DNA of 64,000 nucleotides from CAZUWH01 sp964624075 (GCA_964624075.1 CAZUWH010000007.1:1-64000), one strand, 5' to 3'; counted from the first letter of the stretch, positions 1 through 10,060 are shown. Program-made: numbers and translations. Notes: a model not told the origin generated them from the letters alone.

Positions 1-567
1 CGGTTGGTTTGCGCTCCAGCGTGCTTTCCATTTCAAGTGACTGGCCTGGGTCCCGCATCGGTCAGAACGGTGCCAGGGGCGACGCGCTGACCAGATATCG
101 CCCCGCGGCCATGTCCTCAAGCCCCGTGCGCTCGACACGGTCCAGCCATCGCATCACGGCCCGACCAATACCTCTGAGCATGTCATCATCAACATCATTG
201 GCTGTCATTATACCAACGAGCGTCACGCGTGACACGCGTGCAAATGTCCGCCGCCATGCGGCGCGCCGGCGCCTGGGGGAGGTCACGATCAAGGCTCGAG
301 AGTAAAGACTCAAGAGCATCAGAGCAGGATGATTTTTGGATCATACTCTTCGTCATGGGAGTGATCAGCGGTTCGTGGTCAGTAGTTACCAATCACTGAC
401 CACCAGCCACTAGCTACGAACCAGAGGCCTGAAGTCCTGCTCCCCCGCTCTCACGCGGGGACAGGCCTTGCGGGAGTGACCACGCGGATGGACCTGTCAT
501 TCCCCCGATGACCTTGCGCCAACAGGGCCGGAAAGGGAGCCGACAAAGCCCTGCCAGCGATAGCGGC
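1..567. other. gene-free stretch with a dispersed repeat
   Basis: No reading frame here has a recognisable product. The only structure I see is a copy of dispersed repeat family C at 210-310, listed separately. The rest is GC-rich spacer downstream of speE, which ends at 568 on the minus strand. Confidence 0.6.
210..310. repeat. dispersed repeat family C, copy 1
   Basis: About 100 bases closely resembling 29091-29185 and 62905-63046. All three share a gagcgtca...cgtgacac start, a block rich in gcc/gcg, then gcctgggggaggtca.gatcaagg and an agagta end. In all three the minus strand can be read as peptides containing RVSRVTL or HVSRLTL, which may reflect a common ancestral sequence and not a functional protein. 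It is intergenic. Confidence 0.75.
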
Positions 568-1410
568 TCAGCCCAGAAGACGCTCGATATAACGCGGCAG
601 GGCAAAACTGGCCACGTGAATGGCAGGCGTATAATAGCGGGTCTCAAGACCCACTTTGGCCGCTCGTTCCTGGATCAGTTCAAGCGGCCGGGTCCGGTGC
701 GCCGGATCAAGGCTGCCCCACCCTAGAGCCATCAGCCCACCTACGTAGGTGGGCACGGCGGTCACGAAGAACCACGCATCAGCGAAATGGGGCGTCAGGC
801 GGTGATGAGTATTGCGCACCCCATCCGGTTGTAGAAAGGGCACACCGTTTTGGGTAATGAGAGTGCCTCCTGGGTTCAGATGTCGACGACAGTTGACATA
901 AAAAGATTCATGGAACAGAACTTCCCCCGGACCTTGCGGATCAGTCGAATCGATGATGATGACATCAAATCGCGCCGTGGTCTCTGCCATGTAGCGCACC
1001 CCATCAGCAATCACGATCCGCACGCGCGGATCGTCAAGCGCGCCAGCCGAAATGGCCGGCAGATAACGCCGGCTCGTTTCAATGACGATGGCATCGATTT
1101 CAACGAGCGTGACCTCTACACCCGGGTGTTTCAGGACTTCCCGCACGATTCCCCCGTCACCGCCCCCCACTACACACACGGACCGTACCGTCCCATGGGC
1201 CAGCAACGGCACGTGCACCATCATTTCATGATAATGAGGCTCATCTGCTTCCGTGGTCTGGACGATTCCGTCAAGCGCTAGCACCCGTCCGAAAATGGCA
1301 GACTCGAAAATGACCACCTCCTGCAATGCGGTGCGTTCCTGATGGATAATCTGTTGGATTCGGAAGGTCTGCGCCCAGTGTGCATACAGGGTTTCCTCAA
1401 ACCGTATCAC
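568..1410 (-). CDS. speE: spermidine synthase (polyamine aminopropyltransferase)
   Basis: Transfers the aminopropyl group from decarboxylated S-adenosylmethionine to putrescine, giving spermidine in the cytoplasm. The protein is 280 residues, normal for bacterial SpeE. It has the Rossmann-like glycine motif VVGGGDGG at about 80-87, the acidic VEIDAIVIE segment near 103-111, and the DSTDP catalytic segment with Asp154 and Asp157. Translation starts at GTG (1408-1410), and this GTGA overlaps the TGA stop of speD, so the two genes are translationally coupled. SpeD makes the aminopropyl donor that SpeE uses. Full length and confidently identified. Confidence 0.96.
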   Translation of the reverse strand: MIRFEETLYAHWAQTFRIQQIIHQERTALQEVVIFESAIFGRVLALDGIVQTTEADEPHYHEMMVHVPLLAHGTVRSVCVVGGGDGGIVREVLKHPGVEVTLVEIDAIVIETSRRYLPAISAGALDDPRVRIVIADGVRYMAETTARFDVIIIDSTDPQGPGEVLFHESFYVNCRRHLNPGGTLITQNGVPFLQPDGVRNTHHRLTPHFADAWFFVTAVPTYVGGLMALGWGSLDPAHRTRPLELIQERAAKVGLETRYYTPAIHVASFALPRYIERLLG

Positions 1411-1913
1411 GTCATCAGTCCCCGTTTCTGTTCACCGAGATTCACATGGGCCGGGTGAAACGCCGCCCGCAGGATGGGAAGAGCATCGTAAGGATTGCAT
1501 GAACCACACATGAATACATCCAATGCAGCATAGGACCATTCTGGCCATGTATGGATGGTGATGTGGGATTCAGCCAGTACCAGCACACCCGTAATGCCAC
1601 CGTTGAGAGAGAAGTGATGCAGATGGCTGTGCAGCAGCGTCGCCCCCGCCACTTCGGCTGCTTCCTTCAGAGCACGCTCGACCACGTCGAGTTTGTCCAA
1701 ATTGGTAGCTCCCCACAGGTCAATCAACAGATGCACACCGGCGAATTTCACGCCGTTGCGTTCAATAAAATAGCCCTTGGTATTATTGACCACCGGCCGC
1801 AAATGCGGCTCCCCCTTGGTGGCCGAGGGACAATCGACACTCAAACCCCTGTGGGCATCCCTCGGATTGGCTTCCGAGTTCATCCCCAGTTGGGCAAGAG
1901 AGACTTTTGACAT
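1407..1913 (-). CDS. speD: S-adenosylmethionine decarboxylase proenzyme
   Basis: Decarboxylates S-adenosylmethionine to supply aminopropyl groups for spermidine. It is a pyruvoyl enzyme made by self-cleavage of a proenzyme. I start at ATG 1911-1913, giving 168 residues; the open frame runs further upstream but that part has no family similarity. Key features are the cleavage motif AESHITIHTWPE, with Ser116 as the expected pyruvoyl precursor, His121, and the downstream Cys136 in FMCG. An N-terminal extension of about 40 residues precedes the usual core. The gene overlaps speE by three bases and clearly forms one operon with it. Confidence 0.93.
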   Translation of the reverse strand: MSKVSLAQLGMNSEANPRDAHRGLSVDCPSATKGEPHLRPVVNNTKGYFIERNGVKFAGVHLLIDLWGATNLDKLDVVERALKEAAEVAGATLLHSHLHHFSLNGGITGVLVLAESHITIHTWPEWSYAALDVFMCGSCNPYDALPILRAAFHPAHVNLGEQKRGLMT

Positions 1914-2059
1914 CGCTCCCACTCCTAACCAGCAGATGGACCAGAACGAATGGATGAGGGCGCGTTTCTCGCTGATTTTGGTGCCCGCTGCAAGCAAAAA
2001 ATTTCCTTGTCTCGCTGCGGAAATGATGATCAACAACATGACTCCAAAAGGCGTGGGGC

Positions 2060-2545
2060 CTATCCCTCTCCTCCTCTGGCAGAAAGGCCATCGATCGCCT
2101 TCAGGACCGCTTCGGCATGATCGGAGATCTTGACCTTGCGCCAGAGAGCACACACGATTCCTGCCGGATCGATCAGGAAGGTCGAACGTTCGACTCCGAA
2201 AGAGGGACGACCATACAGAATCCGTTCCTTCCATACCCCGTAGGCCCGGCATACGGTTCCGTCGGCATCGGAGGCAAGCGGAAAGGGAAGCGTGTAGCGA
2301 CTCTTGAAACCGTCATGGCTTTTGACGCTGTCACGGGAGAGGCCGATGACCGCAACGTTTGAGGCTTCGAAGCGGGGCCAGACGTCGCGGAAGGCTTCCG
2401 CCTCCCTGGTACAGCCAGGCGTATTGTCCTTGGGGTAGAAATACACCACAATCAGACGGCCACGATAATCAGCTAGGCTGATGAAGCATTCATCGGTTGC
2501 AGGCAACGTAAAAAGAGGAGCTGGGGTTCTAATCGAAAGACTCAT
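2060..2545 (-). CDS. bcp: thioredoxin-dependent peroxiredoxin, Bcp/PrxQ type
   Basis: A 161-residue peroxiredoxin that reduces hydrogen peroxide and organic peroxides using thioredoxin or glutathione. The peroxidatic cysteine is Cys45 in PKDNTPGCT. In E. coli Bcp a resolving cysteine sits five residues later; here that position is Glu50, so the enzyme probably works as a 1-Cys type or uses another of its cysteines (20, 99 or 132). The gene ends with TAG, which is evidence that TAG is a normal stop in this genome. It lies upstream of speD on the same strand. Confidence 0.93.
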   Translation of the reverse strand: MSLSIRTPAPLFTLPATDECFISLADYRGRLIVVYFYPKDNTPGCTREAEAFRDVWPRFEASNVAVIGLSRDSVKSHDGFKSRYTLPFPLASDADGTVCRAYGVWKERILYGRPSFGVERSTFLIDPAGIVCALWRKVKISDHAEAVLKAIDGLSARGGEG

Positions 2546-2568
2546 AGCGTGAAACTCCTGGACTGTCC

Positions 2569-3560
2569 CTACCGCCGTGAAGCGAGACGATCCGCTTCTT
2601 CGGAAATCTTGATGGCCACTTCCGCTTTTTCTTCGGGGCTGAAAGCGCGCTTAATGGCAAGCGACGATTTAGGCAGCAAATCTAGATCCTTGTCCTCCGG
2701 ACGATGGGGGGAGCGGCGAATACGCATTACAAGTCCCACGAGCGACAGGGCAAGCTTGGCCACGTGCGCATAGCGTGTTCTTTGCAGCCGGCGGCTTACG
2801 ATCCTCGGCAGCCAACAGCAGCGCCTCCAGATACCAGATTGTCTCCGCGCCACTTTTTCTGTCCTGGTAAAGCGGCAGGATCCGTTCTACCAGGTAGCGG
2901 ATCTGAACCGCGTGCCGCTCAATCTTCTGTTCGTTGATCATAGTCGCCGCAGTATCGATCATTTCTTGCAAACGAATCTCGTCAACAGCAGAACCAGCCT
3001 TGACCTTCAGGGGGTTGGGAACCTCGATCAGAGGGGCAGACGGCATCTCGGGACGGACTCCCCGCCGCCGGTCCGGCCCGATGTAGTCGTGGGTTACAAC
3101 GAACAGCTTGCGCCCGTGTGCCAAGTGGTCCACCCGGTCAAGCAGGTGTTTGGGTACGAGCGACCTGACCATCAGGTCATCCGTTCCTGCATTGAAGGCC
3201 TTGTGGACCACAATATACTTTAGATTGTATTAATATCACGAGGACCAGCACGAAGGGGTTGTCGCCGATCTCGTGATAGCGGATGCGACGAATGGCCTCG
3301 CAGACATCTCCGCCCGCCAGACTAACGTCGGTAACCAGCAGGCCCGTCACGCCATTCTGCACGGCGATCTCTACGGCTGTAAACGTGCCGGTATCTGTGT
3401 GATATCCCGAAAACCATGGCCGATCGGGGCGCTTCTCAAACCCTATCGCACCTCCCGGTTCGGTTCTGCCAGAACGGCTCTGATGTGTTCGAATCGAAGC
3501 GCCCGCACGCGATCCTTCCTCGTTACCCCTTTCACCCACTGACGACAGTACGAACACCAT
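2569..3560 (-). pseudogene. broken response regulator (receiver domain protein)
   Basis: Three frames join into one degraded protein. The 5' part (about 3240-3420) encodes a receiver-like segment with LLVTDVSLAGGDVCEAIRR. The middle (2800-3211) carries NAGTDDLMVRSL, the C-terminal edge of a receiver domain, then FVVTHDYIGPDRRRGVR, a segment I associate with alphaproteobacterial single-domain regulators. The last part (2569-2800) has a basic, helical tail ending ADRLASRR. Frame changes occur near 3210 and 2800. The true start cannot be fixed, and the output it controlled is unknown. Confidence 0.7.
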
Positions 3561-3638
3561 CAGTTTAGCACGATGCAAGCCGCTGACGAAACAAAAGTTG
3601 TTCACAGAGGGAAAGGATTCGAAGGGGGCATGAAGCCC

Positions 3639-3749
3639 TCCTCCTGGACCCTGTCAGCCCTCCCCGTGGACGGAAGCCCCCTCTCTCTTGGGAGAGAAAA
3701 GACTCCTTCCCCCTTTGGATCGGGGGAGGGCTGACAGGGTTCAGGAGGA
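3639..3749. repeat. long inverted repeat of family A
   Basis: The arm at 3639-3665 (tcctcctggaccctgtcagc then cctcccc) pairs almost perfectly with 3722-3749 (gggggagggctgacagggtt then caggagga). The inner part contains the family A core ccccctttggatcgggggag. It lies between the broken regulator and the NUDIX gene. It is a candidate REP-like or decayed mobile element. No transposase is present. Confidence 0.8.
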
Positions 3750-3902
3750 AGGGGAAGGATGTCAACCTTATTGTTAGGAACATTACCGTTATCCCTGATA
3801 ACCTTGTGCTGGGAGTTAAAGACATCTGGACATTTTTCTAAAAAACACCCATAATTAGTTCTGTCTTGCTTGACATCGGCTGGCTGGTTCAGACTGGCTG
3901 CC

Positions 3903-4448
3903 ATGAGGGAAATTGGCAGAAGTGGTCCTTCCGTCCGTCTCGTCCCCGCAGGAGATGATCGGCCGCGTCTCGTGTGCGAGATATGTGGTTACGTTGCCTA
4001 CGAGAACCCCAAGATTATCGTCGGGGCGGTGTGCACGTGGGGGGGGAAATACCTTCTGTGCCGACGGGCTATTGAGCCGCGACGCAGCTACTGGACAATG
4101 CCAGCCGGCTACCTGGAAGTGTCTGAGACCGCTGAACGTGGGGCAGAACGCGAAGTTTGGGAGGAGGCACGGGCACGAGTGCGGATCGATGCCTTGCTTG
4201 CCATCTATAGCCTGCCTCATATCAGCCAGATTCACATGATCTATCGTGCCGTGATGGGAACGGCAGACTGTGCACCGGGCATGGAAAGCCTTGAGGTCCG
4301 GTTGTTCGGGTGGGAAGACATCCCGTGGACCGTATTGGCCTATCCCAATGTCGCGTGGTCACTGCGTTATCATCGCGAGTTGGCCGGTCGTACCGATTTC
4401 GCTCCGCGCGGTATTCCCGAGGGGGCGACGGTCGAAATCACCTATTGA
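3903..4448 (+). CDS. NUDIX hydrolase with partial zinc-ribbon N-terminus
   Basis: A pyrophosphohydrolase acting on a nucleotide or related substrate that cannot be predicted. The NUDIX box is readable as GYLEVSETAERGAEREVWEE; the usual glycine after the EE pair is Arg. The N-terminus has the family segment LVCEICGYVAYENPK, one CxxC pair. Relatives usually have a second CxxC pair about 20 residues earlier, and it is missing from any upstream frame here. I chose ATG 3903 (181 residues) over ATG 3870, because the earlier 11 residues show no family features. It is monocistronic. Confidence 0.85.
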   Translation: MREIGRSGPSVRLVPAGDDRPRLVCEICGYVAYENPKIIVGAVCTWGGKYLLCRRAIEPRRSYWTMPAGYLEVSETAERGAEREVWEEARARVRIDALLAIYSLPHISQIHMIYRAVMGTADCAPGMESLEVRLFGWEDIPWTVLAYPNVAWSLRYHRELAGRTDFAPRGIPEGATVEITY

Positions 4449-4813
4449 CGGCGGGAAAGGGAGGCGCACGCACAAGGCCTTGCAAGGGGCGACGGAGAAG
4501 GTCATGATGAAAGCATGAGTACCGTGGAAGACCATCTTGCTTGCACATCTGGGAAACCCAGGTTGCCGGAATGAGGGCGTTCCTTGGGGCGATAGAGAGT
4601 TTCCTGGCCAAGATCACCGAGGCCGAGCGAACGATCATCGAAGGCCGGCGGGTCATCGTTGAGGGATAACAAGCCCTGATCGCAATCCCGCAAAACAGGG
4701 AAAGGGTGCTGAGCTGAAGCAAAGAAAGCGTGCCCGCCAGGCGGAAAACTGAACGGGGGCAACGGGTAGATGGTTGCCGGAAGGGAGGTTGTGCCTTGTC
4801 TGGCAAGAGATAA
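4449..4813. other. intergenic stretch with one small possible ORF
   Basis: Nothing recognisable apart from a 32-codon frame at 4571-4669 (starts MRAFLGAIESFLAKI, ends RRVIVEG), which overlaps the stop of a still shorter frame beginning at 4515. Its composition would fit an amphipathic helix, but I see no clear ribosome binding site and no known family. I do not claim it as a gene. Confidence 0.4.
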
Positions 4814-4890
<77 letters not shown>

Positions 4891-5457
4891 GAGTCTTGGT
4901 GCGTGAGTTTTTACACATGAACAGGGCAGGACAGGGGACGTCAATAGCCCGAACGCGTTCGTGGTGTCTAGGGGCCGGGATGTTCCGGCTGATTTGCCAC
5001 GGTACCCCAGCTACCGGGTCAGCAATCGCATGAGCAGAAACGCTTTCTCCCCTGGATCAGGAGAAGGGAGGGAGAAGGGCATTCAGGACAATCGGTCACA
5101 GGAAGATCGTCCGTTTTATATATCGTCGTCATTCCCGCGAAGCTTGTCCCCGCGAAAACAGGGAGCGGGAATCCAAGACACCGACAAGGCATAGAAACGC
5201 CCCGCAGGTGGCTCTATGGACCCCCGTCCTCGTCTGCGCGTGGGGTGATGCTTTGTCTATGAATATATTCCTTCGACCGATTGCTCTGAAAGGGAGTCGT
5301 CATGCCTTTTTGTTGCGCGCATTCCTGATGTATATAGGCAGACGGGGAGCCAGACGCCGTTTGTGCGGGACCGTCTCTATGCAGCCCTGATACGCCTTCC
5401 GTATTGGTATCCCCCCTGCTATGGTGACCCCCGTCACTTTTCTGGAGAACTGTACGC
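4891..5457. other. intergenic stretch upstream of icd with repeats
   Basis: No gene seen. It holds a short family A core near 5046-5075 and a family B copy at 5123-5178 (attcccgcgaagcttgtccc ... gggagcgggaatccaaga). The 120 bases before icd should hold its promoter. I cannot point to convincing -35 and -10 boxes. Confidence 0.5.
5123..5178. repeat. dispersed repeat family B, copy 1
   Basis: Inverted repeat of the widespread type attcccgcg ... gcgggaatcc, with agcttgtcccc between. Similar sequences occur at 12542-12625, 52428-52540, 55519-55625, 59326-59420 and 62845-62900. It is intergenic. Confidence 0.7.
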
Positions 5458-6684
5458 ATGACCAAAATCAAGGTGGCAACCCCGCTTGTCGAACTGGATG
5501 GGGACGAGATGGCCAGGATCCTCTGGAAAATGATTCGGGAGCGGTTGATTCTCCCCCATCTGGAGGTTGACCTGTGTTCCTTTGATCTCGGAATCGAACA
5601 GCGCGATTGCACCCATGACCAGGTCACCCTTGAGGCGGCCCACGCCATTAGGCGTTACGGGGTAGGGGTCAAGTGCGCCACCATCACGCCGGATGAGGCA
5701 CGGGTGCGGGAGTTCAATCTGAAACAGATGTGGAAATCCCCGAACGGGACCATCCGCAACATTCTTGACGGGACCGTGTTTCGCGAGCCCATCATCTGCC
5801 GCAATGTGCCGCGTCTGGTGCCCGGCTGGACACAGCCCATCGTGATTGCCCGGCATGCGTTCGGTGATCAGTACCGTGCCACCGATTTCCGCATTCCCAA
5901 GGCCGGCCGTCTGGACATGATGTTCACACCGCAAGACGGTGGAGCACCTCTCGTCTATCAGGTTTTCGACTTCCCGGGGGCAGGCGTGGCTCTTGGCATG
6001 TACAATGTGGACGATTCAATCCGCGGTTTTGCCCGGGCCTGTTTCAACTATGGTCTCGAACGAGGCTATCCGGTCTATCTGTCCACCAAGAACACGATTC
6101 TCAAGGCCTATGATGGCCGTTTCAAGGATCTGTTCCAGGAAGTGTTCGATGCCGAGTTTGCCGCCCTCTATGCTCTTCGTGGTCTCACCTATGCGCATCA
6201 CCTGATCGACGACATGGTCGCCTCTGCCCTCAAGTGGCCGGGCGGGTTCATCTGGGCCTGCAAGAACTATGACGGTGACGTGCAGTCCGATTCCGTGGCG
6301 CAGGGGTTCGGTTCCCTCGGTCTGATGACATCGGTTCTGATGAGCCCCGACGGCCGGATCATTGAGGCAGAAGCCGCCCACGGCACTGTCACCCGTCATT
6401 ATCGTGATCATCAGGCCGGTCGTGAGACATCGACCAATCCGATCGCCTCCATTTTTGCCTGGACACGCGGCCTCAAGTTCCGCGGCCAGTTCGATAACAC
6501 CCCGGCCGTGGTCCATTTCGCCGACACGCTAGAAAAAGCTTGCGTGGCCACAGTGGAAGCCGGTTACACGACCAAGGATCTCGCCCTGCTAATTGGTCCC
6601 GACCAGCCCTGGCTCACCACTGGCCAGTTCTTCGATAAACTGGAAGGGACCTTGCGGATGGCCCTTCAGGCCCAGTCGGTTTGA
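5458..6684 (+). CDS. icd: NADP-dependent isocitrate dehydrogenase, eukaryotic-type
   Basis: Oxidative decarboxylation of isocitrate to 2-oxoglutarate in the TCA cycle, making NADPH. The 408 residues match the homodimeric subfamily found in eukaryotes and many Alphaproteobacteria, not the E. coli type. Visible family motifs are ELDGDEMARI at 12-21, the isocitrate-binding SPNGTIRNILDGTVFREPI at about 94-112, and EAEAAHGTVTRHYR with the acidic metal-binding region before it. ATG 5458 is preceded by a purine-rich tctggagaac. It is a single gene and fully intact. Confidence 0.97.
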   Translation: MTKIKVATPLVELDGDEMARILWKMIRERLILPHLEVDLCSFDLGIEQRDCTHDQVTLEAAHAIRRYGVGVKCATITPDEARVREFNLKQMWKSPNGTIRNILDGTVFREPIICRNVPRLVPGWTQPIVIARHAFGDQYRATDFRIPKAGRLDMMFTPQDGGAPLVYQVFDFPGAGVALGMYNVDDSIRGFARACFNYGLERGYPVYLSTKNTILKAYDGRFKDLFQEVFDAEFAALYALRGLTYAHHLIDDMVASALKWPGGFIWACKNYDGDVQSDSVAQGFGSLGLMTSVLMSPDGRIIEAEAAHGTVTRHYRDHQAGRETSTNPIASIFAWTRGLKFRGQFDNTPAVVHFADTLEKACVATVEAGYTTKDLALLIGPDQPWLTTGQFFDKLEGTLRMALQAQSV

Positions 6685-6738
6685 TGTGGATTGCTGAATA
6701 AATTCCGGAAACGGAGAGGAGGTGGGCATCCTTTTTCT

Positions 6739-7254
6739 TCAGAAGCCAAGCAGGTCGCCGATCTGGCCCTGTTGCATGGTGGTGCTGGGCCCATGAGTGA
6801 TGGCACTTGCCACGTCCATCAGTTTCTGTACGGCACGTGTACAGGCCGTCGTTTTCATGCGTAACAACTCCATATCTCCGGTTGCAATCGTACTTTCGAG
6901 GTGCGAGAGGGATCGCATGATTAGGCGGTTGATATGGGCAATCGCTCCCTCAAACGGCGCCCGGAATTTAGTCGGCACATGGGCGTAGGCCTCGATGGCC
7001 AGTTCCTTGTCCGAGAGGATTGAATCGCGAAAACGCTCCGTGTAGCTCTTGGGTTCCTACGCCCCGGCTTCCTCAAGAAGCTCCGGCATATCGGGAACCG
7101 TTTCAAGCAGCATGACGATTTCGTTGAAATGGTTCAGGCAACTGGCTGCAAGCATGGTTTTGTCGTCGATGCTGACGCTGGCTACCAGGACGCGAAATGC
7201 TAGAAAACGCTCAAGTCCCTCCTGAGGAATCCCTTCAAGATCAAGATCGGCCAC
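6739..7254 (-). pseudogene. unrecognised protein interrupted by one TAG
   Basis: One continuous frame of about 171 codons starting MADLDLEGIPQEGLERF and ending GQIGDLLGF, interrupted only by TAG at 7057-7059 between LLEEAGA and EPKSYTERF. Both halves look like soluble helical protein with normal codon use, so they were one gene. I do not recognise the family. The stop is probably a recent nonsense mutation. If it is genuine, the product is a 65-residue N-terminal peptide. Confidence 0.6.
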
Positions 7255-7536
7255 GCTTGGCGTCCCATGTTGTTTGCAACAGATGGGCCTTTGCGCGAGT
7301 CATGACGACATAGGGAGTATGATCTTTTCCAGGTTGCAAGTCCAGGCATGCCATTCGTCAGGATGATCGGGTGGAGGCAGGGGTTCCCTCTCCCGGGGCG
7401 AAAAGGTGTTAGAAGATGGGCCATTGCGATCCCGGGAAACGGCGCTTTGCTAGGAGCCGCGCGGTCCGCCCCGGCGCCTGCGGGCGAACGGGCCAGGATT
7501 TCCTGGCCGGCGTATCATTCATGGCCGACGACCGGA

Positions 7537-7860
7537 TTAGACCGCCAGGACCTTGACCTTGCGGCCCGTCTGCAACGACTCGCCGGGCGGCAGGCCGTTC
7601 AGAACGGTGAACATGACCTCGTTGAAGTTGCCAAGGGGCATCATCGCTGCCAGCCGGCGCACGGACTCCCCTGGCTTGACGGCGGTCACCACCCGGCGGA
7701 CCCGCAGCGGCTGGATGGCGGCCGCTTCCAGCTCGGAGAGCGGACGGAGACTCATGACTATCTCGCGAAAAGCCTGGCGATTGTCGGCGGCGAACGGGAC
7801 TGGGCATTCCAACTGCATGATCAGCACGGCGCCGGGATCAAAACGGACAGCGGGGCATGG
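7537..7860 (-). pseudogene. C-terminal fragment of an M48-type metalloprotease
   Basis: The last 85 residues of the frame (from about VPFAADNRQAF to GRKVKVLAV) resemble the C-terminal tail of periplasmic M48/Ste24-like peptidases with TPR repeats, including FREIVMSLRPLSELE and a LysM-like region ending in VLNGL and GRKVKV. The catalytic HExxH part is absent upstream, where the frame turns into low-quality sequence. It is therefore a 5'-truncated remnant. The assignment rests on the tail alone. Confidence 0.5.
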
Positions 7861-7999
7861 AGCTGTTCCAATGCCTGACCCGCTTCCGTGACCACGGTGG
7901 TTGCCATGACGCCCGCAAGCCCGCTGGGGGCAATGGCGGTCGCATCCTCCGGGTGTGGTGGTCTCCCTCCGGTCTCCGGGTTGCGTCACCGGTCAGGTC

Positions 8000-8250
8000 C
8001 CCCAGCACGCTAGGCCAGACAGTGACTCCGTCCGCGTCCACAACAGGCCAAGACGCAGGAGCGCCCCGTTCCGACCGTAAAAGAACGGTGAACCATGCTG
8101 GAAGGTATGCTGCCAGGCCTGGGGAAATGGTGAAGGCCAGACGTACGATCGGGTTCAGATACTGATTGACACGGATGACGCCGAGCGCGGGCGCCTCATC
8201 GAATAAAAGACTGTCGAGGGCGGCCAGCAAGCGCGTGCGACCGCGCCGGG
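8000..8250 (-). other. unassigned open frame between two remnants
   Basis: The minus strand is open with a fairly natural composition (LNPIVRLAFTISPGL, LPAWFTVLLRSERG, WPVVDADGVTVW), but I recognise no family. It lies between the M48 tail and the exporter remnant, so it may be a further broken gene. It may equally be chance. Confidence 0.25.
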
Positions 8251-8262
8251 AAGGAGACCGCT

Positions 8263-9620
8263 GTGAAGTCCTGCTGCCCAAGACCGGTACCGGCCTCCAC
8301 CCTGATGACCGTTGCCGAACTCGAATCCCTTTACATCGACTACAGCCTGTTCATCCGCCCCCGCGCCCGGATGCGCGAGGTCGCGGCCGGCACACGGCAG
8401 GAGCGGTACGGACACTGGTTCCTGGATTACGCTCGCCAAGTTCAAAAGCGTCTATCGGCAGGTCATTCCGGCTGCCATTTTGATCAACCTGTTTGCCCTG
8501 GCCGGTCCGCTTTTCACTATTAACGTGTATGACCGTGTGGTGCCCAACAATGCCGTCGAGACCTTGTGGGTGCTGGCGGTGGGCATGCTAATCGTTTACA
8601 TGTTCGATTTCATTCTGAAGGTGTTGCGGGCCTAATTTGGTGGACCATGCTAGCAAGCGTTGCCGGTGTGATGATGTCGGCACACATTTTCGAGCAAAGC
8701 ACGAACGTACACATGCAGGCGCGCCCTGTTTCCGCAGGTGTGTTTGCCAATCATCTCAAGGAATTCGAAACGGTCCGCGATTTCTTCACCTCAGCCGTTA
8801 TCATCGCCCTGGTGGACCTGCCTTTCATTCTGCTGTTTCTAGTCATTATTGCCCTCGTTGGCGGACCGGTCGTGTGGGTGCCGGCCCTGGCGGTGCAGCT
8901 GGTCTAGCGTTGGCCTTGCCATGCAGGTGCCGCTCAAGACGGCCATCGAGCGTACCAATCTTGAAAATGCATAGAAGCACGGGGTGCTGCTGGTCGAGGT
9001 CATCGCGGCACTCGATACCGTCAAAAGCCTGGGCGCTGAAAGCAAGATGCAGCGGGAGTGGGAAGAATTCGTCGGCGTTTCAGCCCAGACGTCCGGCCGC
9101 GTCATGGCGCCCCTGGGGACGGTGGCCGGCCTGTTGAGTCGCGTCTATCAGTATTTACCGCGGCTAGCCATCGCGGGTCAGATCACTTTCCGCAATGTCA
9201 CCTTCTGTTATCCGGGCACCGAATCGGCCGCCATCCGCAACGTCAGCTTCTCCCTCCAGGCCGGCGAGAAAGTCGCCATCATGAGACCGGTCGGCTCGGG
9301 CAAGTCCACCCTGTCACGTCTTCTGGCCCGCTTGTATGATCCCGACAACGGCGAGATCCTGATCGACGGAACCGACCTGCGCCAGATCGATATGCCGTGC
9401 TGTTCCATAGCACGGTACGCGAGAACATCACCATCGCCGCCCCCGAGGCCGACGATGGAATGATGTTGCATGCCGCCCGTCTAGCCGGTGTGGATGATTT
9501 CGTGAGCCAGCATCCGACGGGTTACGACTGGCGCGTGGGCGAGCGGGGTGCCCTACTGTCGGATGTGGCCAGCGGCGGCGCCATTGCCCCCACGCGCCCT
9601 GCTCCTCGATGACTTGACGA
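8263..9620 (+). pseudogene. broken type I secretion ABC exporter, LapB/HlyB-like
   Basis: Several frames together spell a LapB-family exporter, the inner-membrane ATPase of a type I secretion system. In order: the end of the degenerate peptidase-like domain (AELESLYIDYSLFIRPRARM), the membrane domain (INLFALAGPLFTINVYDRVVPNNAVETLW; FETVRDFFTSAVIIALVDLPFI), then the nucleotide-binding domain (GQITFRNVTFCYPG; VGSGKSTLSRLL as Walker A). Damage includes a frameshift near 8430, stops near 8633 and 8907, TAG 8972-8974 where relatives have Gln, a large deletion in the later transmembrane part near 9125, and loss of the ABC signature and Walker B after 9400. It is non-functional. Confidence 0.85.
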
Positions 9621-9639
9621 CAGCCGTTCGTGACACCAG

Positions 9640-10060
9640 TCGCGTGCGCCACCTCATCCCTTATTACGCTTTCAACGAATCCACACGATGGGTTCATGTC
9701 GCACCACGGCAGGAGGCCACACCATGACTCATGCGCCTGCAACCGACTGAAGCATTGCCGGGAACCTGACGCGCTGGAAAAGCCTGGTGGGCAAAGTGAT
9801 CGGCTGGTTCCGGCTTCATCCGGGTTATAAAACGGTGAAGGGGCTGTTCACCGAACTGATCGCCCGAACGGGCCTGAGCGATGGCCGGCGACCAGGACTT
9901 TCACAGGCCCGATGACACTTGCTGGAGGTTTATCCCATGCTGGCGACAGGCCTCCGGTGAACAACTGAACGACTAGATTGAGTGTTTCGTCACTGCCCGC
10001 CACCCTGGCCGACACGTGTTCGGCCCGCCGGTCACGCACTGAGCACCCGCAGGGTTGCCT
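9640..10060. other. gene-free remnant stretch
   Basis: No convincing gene. A plus-strand segment around 9725-9915 (RWKSLVGKVIGWFRLHPG) could be the start of a partner of the exporter, but nothing supports it beyond position. Confidence 0.4.

Noticed and set aside
9..305. Open frames across the first repeat copy.
   Set aside because: They are explained by the dispersed repeat (family C) and do not resemble a protein.
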